A stretch of DNA of 64,000 bases. Origin: Streptomyces gardneri. GTDB taxonomy: Bacteria; Actinomycetota; Actinomycetes; Streptomycetales; Streptomycetaceae. Below are positions 58,710 through 64,000 of this stretch, piece after piece; positions within the stretch are counted from its first letter, which is position 1, and every line of letters starts with the position of its first letter. Where the stretch lies: contig NZ_BJMN01000029.1 of the NCBI RefSeq assembly GCF_006539185.1, forward strand, positions 1-64,000, in the 5' to 3' direction. Made by a program: the position numbers and the translations under genes. Below the pieces are notes generated by a model. That model was not told the origin of the DNA. It worked only from the letters and a program-made list of their open reading frames with translations, and made no database searches.

Positions 58710-59480
58710 ATGCCCCGCATGAAGGTTCGCTGGAAGAGCTGGGAAAAGCGCACGCAGACGCCACTGCTGGTGCTCGCGGTGGTGTTCGGCATCGCCTACG
58801 CCGTGCCGATCGTGGCTCCCGGCGCCGCCCCCTGGGTGCACCGCCTGTGCACCCAGGTCGAGTGGGTGGTGTGGGCGGCCTTCGCCCTCGACTACCTCGT
58901 CCGGCTCGGCCTCGCCCCGGCCCGCTGGGCCTTCGTCCGCTCCCACCCCCTCGATCTGCTCGCGGTCCTGCTGCCGATGGTGCAGCCGCTGCGGCTGCTG
59001 CGGGTCGTCTCCACCCTCCTCCTCGTGGGCCGGCGGGCCCGGATGGCGCCGCAGATCACGCTCACCACCTATGTGGCGGGCGCGGTGGTCGGGCTGATGA
59101 TGTTCGGCTCGCTGGCCGTGCTGCACGTGGAGCGCGATGCCCCGGACGGCAACATCAAGACGCTCGGGGACGCGGTCTGGTGGTCCTTCACCACGATGAC
59201 CACGGTCGGCTACGGCGACCACGCCCCGACCACGGGTCTCGGGAGGGTCCTCGCGGTCGGTCTGATGCTCTCGGGAATCGCGCTGCTGGGTGTGGTCACC
59301 GCCAACATCGCGGCCTGGTTCATCTCCCGTTTCGACCGGGACGACGCGGTGGAGCGCCGGCAGACCGAGCTCCTGGAGGCGCTGACCCTGGAGGTGCGGG
59401 AGCTCCGCGCTGAGGTCGCGCGGCTCTCGGCGCCGCCGGAGCCGCGGGAGGTCCCCTCGCCTAGCGCTCCCAGATCTTGA
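58710..59480 (+). CDS. Voltage-gated-like potassium channel (6-TM type)
   Basis: 256 residues. The selectivity filter is TTVGYGDHAPT. Helices before it include PLLVLAVVFGIAYAVPIV, VEWVVWAAFALDYLVRLG and TYVAGAVVGLMMFGSLAVLHVE; LRLLRVVSTLLLVGRRARM has spaced basic residues like a weak S4. The C-terminal 40 residues form a coiled coil (RRQTELLEALTLEVRELRAEVARLS). It conducts K+ across the membrane. ATG at 58719 is an alternative start. The 3' end overlaps the convergent gene by 20 bases. Confidence 0.88.
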   Translation: MPRMKVRWKSWEKRTQTPLLVLAVVFGIAYAVPIVAPGAAPWVHRLCTQVEWVVWAAFALDYLVRLGLAPARWAFVRSHPLDLLAVLLPMVQPLRLLRVVSTLLLVGRRARMAPQITLTTYVAGAVVGLMMFGSLAVLHVERDAPDGNIKTLGDAVWWSFTTMTTVGYGDHAPTTGLGRVLAVGLMLSGIALLGVVTANIAAWFISRFDRDDAVERRQTELLEALTLEVRELRAEVARLSAPPEPREVPSPSAPRS

Positions 59481-59841
59481 ACGCTCTGACCTCGTAGGGC
59501 GTCTGCGGGACCCAGGTCCCCCGCCCCGGGTACGTCTCGAACTCCCCCGCCTCCGCACACTCCGCCGACTGGTACGTCGTGACCGGCCGCCCCGTGCGGT
59601 TCGCGAGGGACTGGGCCGAGGTGCCGGGCGGCAGGGCGACACAGCTCTCGATGTCGGTCGTGGCCAGCTCGTGGCTCTGGGCGCGGCCCTTGAAGTCGGG
59701 CTTGGGCCAGAGGCAGAGCCGACCGGGACCGCAGGCCCCGAGGGTCGTCCCGGACGGCGCCGCTGCCGCGACCGGGGTGCTCTGGGCCGCCAGGAGAGCG
59801 GTCAGGACGGCCGCGACGGCGAGAACGGTCTTCGTGTACAT
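59461..59841 (-). CDS. Secreted peptidase inhibitor, family I36 (crystallin-like)
   Basis: 126 residues. A signal peptide ends near TPVAAAA. The mature domain has CGPGRLCLWPKPDFKGRAQ, SCVALPPGTSAQSLANRTGRPVTTYQSAEC and a YPGRGTWV end, the beta/gamma-crystallin pattern of Streptomyces metalloproteinase inhibitors, with four cysteines. It probably protects extracellular proteins or controls a secreted protease. ATG at 59841; an upstream one adds eight residues. Confidence 0.82.
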   Translation of the reverse strand: MYTKTVLAVAAVLTALLAAQSTPVAAAAPSGTTLGACGPGRLCLWPKPDFKGRAQSHELATTDIESCVALPPGTSAQSLANRTGRPVTTYQSAECAEAGEFETYPGRGTWVPQTPYEVRAFKIWER

Positions 59842-59911
59842 GCTGATGAACCCCCGATTCGTCACTCTCTGTAACCACGAGCATGGCCGAGGTCATCCGG
59901 CGACGGAAGAG

Positions 59912-59948
59912 GGGCCGCCCCCGTTCACGCGAACGGGTGACGGCCCCC
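59912..59948 (-). terminator. Terminator between exporter and inhibitor genes
   Basis: A hairpin of arms GGGGCCG/CGGCCCC and an inner CCCGTTC/GAACGGG lies 26 bases past the stop of the minus-strand exporter gene. Confidence 0.75.
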
Positions 59949-59973
59949 TACGGGAACCCTGACTACGGGAACG

Positions 59974-61599
59974 TCAGATGTGGCCGCCCATGCCGCCCGC
60001 CTCCGCGTTCTCGCCGCGCTTGGTGAGCGTGGCGACGAGGGCCGCGACGACCGCGACGCCACCGGCGACGGTGAAGGCCAGGCCCATGCCGTCGAGGAAG
60101 GTGTCGTGGATGACGCCGGTGATCTGCTGGAGGAGGTCGGGGGTCATCCCCGGCGCCTGGGCCAGCTCCGGCGGGGCCATGCCGAACTCTGCGGCCTGCT
60201 CCAGCTGCGGGTTGACCGGGGCCGGGATGCCGGCCTCCTTCCAGTTGCCCGCGAAGGAGTCCGCCACCTTGGAGGACATGACGGCGCCGAGCACCGCCGT
60301 ACCGAGCGCGCCGCCGACCTGCATGGCGGCCTGCTGCAGACCGCCGGCCACGCCGGAGAGCTCCAGCGGGGCGTTGCCGACGATGACCTCGGTGGCGCCG
60401 ACCATGACCGGGGCGAGGCCCAGGCCGAGCAGCGCGAACCACAGGGACATCGCGAAGGTGCCCGTACCGGACGAGAGCGTGATCATGCCGAACATGGCGA
60501 CGGCGGTGCAGACCATGCCGCCGACGAGCGGCACGCGCGGGCCGAACTTGGTGATCAGCGCACCGGCCAGCGGCGAGGAGACGATCATCATCGCGGTCAG
60601 CGGCAGCAGGTGCAGACCGCTGTCGACCGGGCTGAGGCCCTTCACGCCCTGGAGGTAGAAGGTCACGAAGAACAGGCCGCCCATGAAGGCGAAGGCCATC
60701 AGGACCATCAGGACGACACCGGCCGAGAGCGGCACGGAGCGGAACATGCCCAGCGGGATCAGCGGCTCCTTGACCTTGGTCTCCCAGAAGGCGAAGAGCG
60801 CGAACAGGACCAGCGCGCCGATCAGACAGCCCCAGGTCTTGCCGCTGGACCAGCCCCAGGACTCGCCGGCCTTGATGAGGCTCCAGACGAGGGAGGCCAT
60901 GGCGCCGGAGAGCAGCAGGATGCCGAGGACGTCGAAGGAGCGCGGCGCGTTCTCGGCGCGGTGGTCCTTGAGGATGACCAGGCCGAGGGCGAGCGCGACG
61001 ACGCCCACCGGCACGTTGATGAAGAAGACGGACTGCCAGCTGACGTGCTCGACGAGCAGGCCGCCGACGATCGGGCCGCCCGCCGTGGACGCGCCGATGA
61101 CCATGCCCCAGATGCCGATGGCCATGTTCAGCTTCTCGGCGGGGAAGGTGGCGCGCAGCAGGCCGAGCGCGGCCGGCATCAGCAGGGCGCCGAAGAGGCC
61201 CTGGAGGACGCGGAAGGCGATCACGGCGCCGATCGAGTCGGACAGGCCGATCGCCCCGGAGGCGAGGGCGAAGCCCGCGATGCCGATGAGGAAGGTCTGG
61301 CGGTGGCCGAAGCGGTCACCGAGCTTGCCGGCGGTGATCAGGGCGACGGCGAGCGCGAGGAGGTAGCCGTTGGTGATCCACTGGACCTGGGCGAGCGAGG
61401 CGCCGAGGTCGGTCTTGATGGCGGGGTTGGCGATGGCGACGATCGTGCCGTCGAGCGCGACCATCATCACGCCCACGGCGACGCCGAACAGGGTCAGCCA
61501 CGGGTGCCCGCGCAGTCCCTTCGCCGGGCCCGGAACGGGTTCCCGAGCGACGCCCCCCTGACCCTGCGGGGCCTTTTCCACGGTGGTCTGACTAGTCAT
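59974..61599 (-). CDS. DHA2-family MFS multidrug exporter
   Basis: 541 residues with about 14 helices. Motif A is GKLGDRFGHRQTF, motif C is WGMVIGASTAGGPIVGGLLVE, and the family start is VMMVALDGTIVAIANPAIKTDLG. It exports drugs by proton antiport. ATG at 61599 faces a divergent TetR gene, and an operator lies 15-29 bases before its start, so the TetR product probably represses it. The C-terminus ends in a Gly-rich tail. Confidence 0.92.
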   Translation of the reverse strand: MTSQTTVEKAPQGQGGVAREPVPGPAKGLRGHPWLTLFGVAVGVMMVALDGTIVAIANPAIKTDLGASLAQVQWITNGYLLALAVALITAGKLGDRFGHRQTFLIGIAGFALASGAIGLSDSIGAVIAFRVLQGLFGALLMPAALGLLRATFPAEKLNMAIGIWGMVIGASTAGGPIVGGLLVEHVSWQSVFFINVPVGVVALALGLVILKDHRAENAPRSFDVLGILLLSGAMASLVWSLIKAGESWGWSSGKTWGCLIGALVLFALFAFWETKVKEPLIPLGMFRSVPLSAGVVLMVLMAFAFMGGLFFVTFYLQGVKGLSPVDSGLHLLPLTAMMIVSSPLAGALITKFGPRVPLVGGMVCTAVAMFGMITLSSGTGTFAMSLWFALLGLGLAPVMVGATEVIVGNAPLELSGVAGGLQQAAMQVGGALGTAVLGAVMSSKVADSFAGNWKEAGIPAPVNPQLEQAAEFGMAPPELAQAPGMTPDLLQQITGVIHDTFLDGMGLAFTVAGGVAVVAALVATLTKRGENAEAGGMGGHI

Positions 61600-61613
61600 G
61601 CGAACGAGGCTAA

Positions 61614-61628
61614 TGTCAGCCACTGACA
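61614..61628. promoter_or_regulatory. TetR operator in the exporter/TetR divergent promoter
   Basis: TGTCA-GCCAC-TGACA, 5-base arms with a 5-base centre, in the 116-base gap. A TTGACA at 61630-61635 next to it could be the -35 of the tetR-side promoter, so the site would block RNA polymerase. Confidence 0.65.
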
Positions 61629-61715
61629 ATTGACAAAGCGATTCACACGCCGGTAACTGTCACGTAGCTCACAGGTACCCTGACTCGGTCGAAACCCCCG
61701 AAAAGAGGATGCGAA

Positions 61716-62387
61716 TTGAGCGTGCCATCCCCCGGCACCACCGCCCCCGGCCTCCGCGAGCGGAAGAAGCAGCGCACGCGCGACGCGCTCATCCGGGTGG
61801 CCCTGGAGCTCTTCACCACCCAGGGGTACGAGCGGACGACCGTCGACGAGATCGTCGAGGCCGTCGAGGTCTCCCAGCGCACCTTCTTCCGCTACTTCGG
61901 CTCCAAGGAAGAGGTCGCCTTCGCCGTCCAGCACATGGTCGAGGGACTGTTCGTGAGCGCCCTCGGCCGACGGCCGTCCGCCGAGGGCCCCTTCGACGCG
62001 CTGCGGCACTCCGTCCTCAGCGCCTGGGACCACGCCGGTGAGGCGATCGCCGACGTCGTCCCCGTCGAGCTGTACCTGCGGAACTTCCAGATGATCGAGT
62101 CGACGCCCGCGCTGCTCGCCATCCATCTGCGCCGCTCGGCGGAGACGGAGGAGACGATCGCCCGCATCATCGCCGACCGGGAGGGCCTCGACGTGGACGA
62201 GGACCCGCGCCCGCGGATCGCGGTGGCGGCGTTCAGCGGCGTCATGCGGGTGACGGGCCAGATGTGGGGCCGGGGCACGGACCAGAGCCTGGAGGGCATC
62301 CGCGCCCTCACCGAGCGTTACCTCGACCATCTCGGCCCGGCGCTCGCCCCGCACTGGCGGACCGGGGCGGCCGACGACGCCCCGTAG
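61716..62387 (+). CDS. TetR-family regulator of the adjacent exporter
   Basis: 223 residues. The helix-turn-helix is in ERKKQRTRDALIRVALELFTTQGYERTTVDEIVEAVEVSQRTFFRYFGSKEEV (residues about 14-66). The rest is a helical ligand-binding domain (VPVELYLRNFQMIESTPALLAIHLRRSAETEETIARII). Probably represses the divergent exporter until a drug binds. TTG at 61716 or GTG at 61722 may be the start. Confidence 0.92.
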   Translation: MSVPSPGTTAPGLRERKKQRTRDALIRVALELFTTQGYERTTVDEIVEAVEVSQRTFFRYFGSKEEVAFAVQHMVEGLFVSALGRRPSAEGPFDALRHSVLSAWDHAGEAIADVVPVELYLRNFQMIESTPALLAIHLRRSAETEETIARIIADREGLDVDEDPRPRIAVAAFSGVMRVTGQMWGRGTDQSLEGIRALTERYLDHLGPALAPHWRTGAADDAP

Positions 62388-62462
62388 GCGCTCCGTACCG
62401 CTCCGAAGTGCCCGGCGACACCCTTTGGGCCACCCGCTCCACCCCCCGTAGGGTGGCGCCCC

Positions 62463-63677
62463 GTGACCTCAGCCGACGCCTCGCCCACCCTCGCCGTGAC
62501 GCGCACGCTCCTCGCGCTCGCCGTCGTGTTCGTGCTGCTCGCGACCGTCGGGTGGACCACGATCCGGCACCGGCCCGAGCCCGGACCGTCCCGCGCGGCC
62601 GCGCTCGCCGCCTGGGCGCGCGACCGCGTCGGCCACTACCCGCTGCCCGACCCCGCGGCCACCCCGGCCCGCTCGGTCGCCGCGTTCTTCGCCCGGCTCG
62701 GACCGGTCGGCGGCCGCCGGCTCGCCGAGCGGCACCCGCTCGTCGTCGGCAATCTCAACGGCGCGCCCGTCGCCCTCCGCTACCGCGCCAACCGGCTCAC
62801 GCTCGCGGCGGCGCTCGACGCCGAGCGGGACAGGCTCGACGACAACCGGCTCTCCGCCGACGGACGGCACGAGGCACGGCGCCGCGCCGACCGCTTCGCC
62901 TCCCTGATGCGGCCCGGCCGCCAGGTCCTGGCCTTCGACCCGACGGGCAAGGGACGCGCGGCCGAGGTCCTCGGCGATCTGGAGCGGGCCCGACGGGTCT
63001 CGGTGATCGTGCCCGGCGTCGACACGACCCTCCTCACCTTCCAGAAGACCCACGGCCGGTACGCGGCTCCCGCCGGCATGGCCCAGGCGCTGTTCGCCGC
63101 CGAGCGGCGGGCCTCCCCCGGCGCCCGGGTCGCCGTCATCGCCTGGGCCGACTACACCGCGCCCGCCGGGGTCGGCGTCGACGCGATGACCGGCCGGCTC
63201 GCCGCGAACGGAGCCGTACGGCTCGTGGAGATGACCTCGGCGCTGCCCGGCGACGCCCGGGTGGCGCTCTTCTGCCACAGCTACGGCTCCGTCCTCTGCG
63301 GGCTCGCCGCTCCCGAGCTGCCCTCCCGGGTGACGGATCTCGCCGTGGCCGGCAGCCCCGGCATGCGGGTGGAGCGGGCCGCGGAGCTCGCCACTTCGGC
63401 CCGGGTGTGGGCCATGCGGGACGCGGACGACTGGATCGAGGACGTGCCGCACATGGAGGTGGGCGGGGTCGGGCACGGCGCGGACCCGGTGGATCCGGAA
63501 TTCGGCGCGCGGCTGCTCTCGGCGAGCGGCGCGGCCGGTCACAGCGGCTATTTCGAGCCGGGGACGGAGAGCCTCGGCAACTTCGCCGCCATAGGGGTCG
63601 GTTCGTACCGGGACCTGATCTGCGCACGTGCCGACAGCGCTTGCCACCACGGAATATCCGGTGCGGAAGCGGCCTGA
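62463..63677 (+). CDS. Alpha/beta-hydrolase (DUF1023-type), membrane or secreted
   Basis: 404 residues. An N-terminal helix (TRTLLALAVVFVLLATVGWTTI) may be an anchor. The hydrolase part has VIVPGVDTTLLTF, IAWADYTAPAG and a nucleophile elbow FCHSYGSVLCG (usual GHSYGS with Cys at the first place). The catalytic His may be in GHSGYFEPG. DUF1023 proteins are putative lipases or esterases. GTG start without a clear ribosome site. Confidence 0.82.
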   Translation: MTSADASPTLAVTRTLLALAVVFVLLATVGWTTIRHRPEPGPSRAAALAAWARDRVGHYPLPDPAATPARSVAAFFARLGPVGGRRLAERHPLVVGNLNGAPVALRYRANRLTLAAALDAERDRLDDNRLSADGRHEARRRADRFASLMRPGRQVLAFDPTGKGRAAEVLGDLERARRVSVIVPGVDTTLLTFQKTHGRYAAPAGMAQALFAAERRASPGARVAVIAWADYTAPAGVGVDAMTGRLAANGAVRLVEMTSALPGDARVALFCHSYGSVLCGLAAPELPSRVTDLAVAGSPGMRVERAAELATSARVWAMRDADDWIEDVPHMEVGGVGHGADPVDPEFGARLLSASGAAGHSGYFEPGTESLGNFAAIGVGSYRDLICARADSACHHGISGAEAA

Positions 63678-63751
63678 CGCGCGTAGATCACAGAATTTCC
63701 CGACCTTTCACAGGGGCGACGCACAGGCATACGCCGCATACGATGAGGCGT

Positions 63752-64000
63752 ATGGGTGATGTGCTGGCCGGAATTCATGCCACCTGGGAGTTCGAGAGCG
63801 ATGCCCTCGTCATCCGCTTCGAACGGGGGAACCGCAACACGCCGAAGCTCTTCAGCGCGCTACGCGAACGACGAGTACCGCACGAGGCGTTGGCGTCCGT
63901 GACGCTCACGCCGGGCAAGCGGGGCACCGTCGTGCTGCACGCCGTGCCGCGGCCCGGCGCCGATCCGCTGATGGAGGCGGCCGCGGGACAGCTCAAGGAG
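63752..64000 (+). CDS. DUF4429-type protein, 5' part (cut by window end)
   Basis: 83 residues visible: MGDVLAGIHATWEFESDALVIRFERGNRNTPKLFSALRERRVPHEALASVTLTPGKRGTVVLHAVPRPGADPLMEAAAGQLKE. This is the typical N-terminus of Streptomyces DUF4429 proteins, which carry two such domains and sometimes a SHOCT motif. Function unknown. The rest is beyond the window. An ATG three codons upstream is an alternative start. Confidence 0.85.
   Translation, partial: MGDVLAGIHATWEFESDALVIRFERGNRNTPKLFSALRERRVPHEALASVTLTPGKRGTVVLHAVPRPGADPLMEAAAGQLKE

Noticed and set aside
55691..58792. 1000-codon minus-strand frame opposite aceE
   Set aside because: aceE is conserved over its full length, and the reverse frame has biased Val/Arg/Gly composition with no motif.

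Overview
The window is high-GC DNA with Streptomyces-type coding: GTG and TTG starts, strong third-position G/C bias, many secreted or lipoprotein genes, and short ATGA/GTGA overlaps. The right flank (tellurium-resistance genes, a 1-Cys peroxiredoxin, a DUF3052-type gene divergent from aceE) follows the order I recall around aceE in Streptomyces coelicolor. I read it as a Streptomyces chromosome carrying an integrated mobile element.

Layout. (1) 1-23.5 kb is chromosomal: the end of an ECF-type vitamin transporter, a secreted lytic transglycosylase, a possible steroid-catabolism cluster (nitronate monooxygenase-like oxidoreductase, thiolase, CYP125-like P450, with a palindromic operator between the divergent thiolase and P450 genes), an O-methyltransferase, a bacterial serpin, a drug exporter fused to a MarR-like domain, and assorted small conserved genes. 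(2) About 23.5-26.0 kb looks like the wreck of an older element: a tRNA 3'-end fragment in inverted orientation, a lipoprotein, a secreted protein with a frameshifted signal peptide, and the C-terminal third of a dead integrase. (3) 26,012-42,454 is a complete actinomycete integrative and conjugative element (AICE) of the pSAM2 type, bounded by 86-bp direct repeats. The right repeat is the 3' part of an intact tRNA-Val(UAC) gene. (4) 42.5-64 kb is chromosome again: a DUF4097-type lipoprotein, a tellurium/stress island (HAD, phosphoribosyltransferase-StiP, CitE-like lyase, three TerD, one TerA, a DUF475 membrane protein), peroxiredoxin, aceE, a potassium channel, an exporter with a divergent TetR gene, and two partial or uncharacterised genes at the end.

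The AICE has its conserved machinery on the right: a KorSA-like GntR repressor divergent from a Nudix gene (Pif-like) with shared operators, a small conserved gene, an FtsK-type DNA translocase (TraSA-like), a run of small spread genes, the replication initiator RepSA, Xis and Int. Its left part holds a GIY-YIG/GntR fusion, two further GntR regulators and a tightly packed operon of small unknown genes. Between them lies lower-GC cargo (about 30.2-33.8 kb): a multi-pass membrane protein truncated by an IS5-family element, and a two-gene Pycsar antiphage module, a class III nucleotidyl cyclase (PycC) translationally coupled to a three-helix membrane effector (PycTM). A roughly 150-bp inverted repeat separates the cargo from the transfer genes.

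The Pycsar module on the AICE is the most interesting system here. Pycsar is a known defence type, but this is a mobile actinobacterial instance with an unusual Lys at a catalytic-Arg position and with a disrupted neighbour gene.
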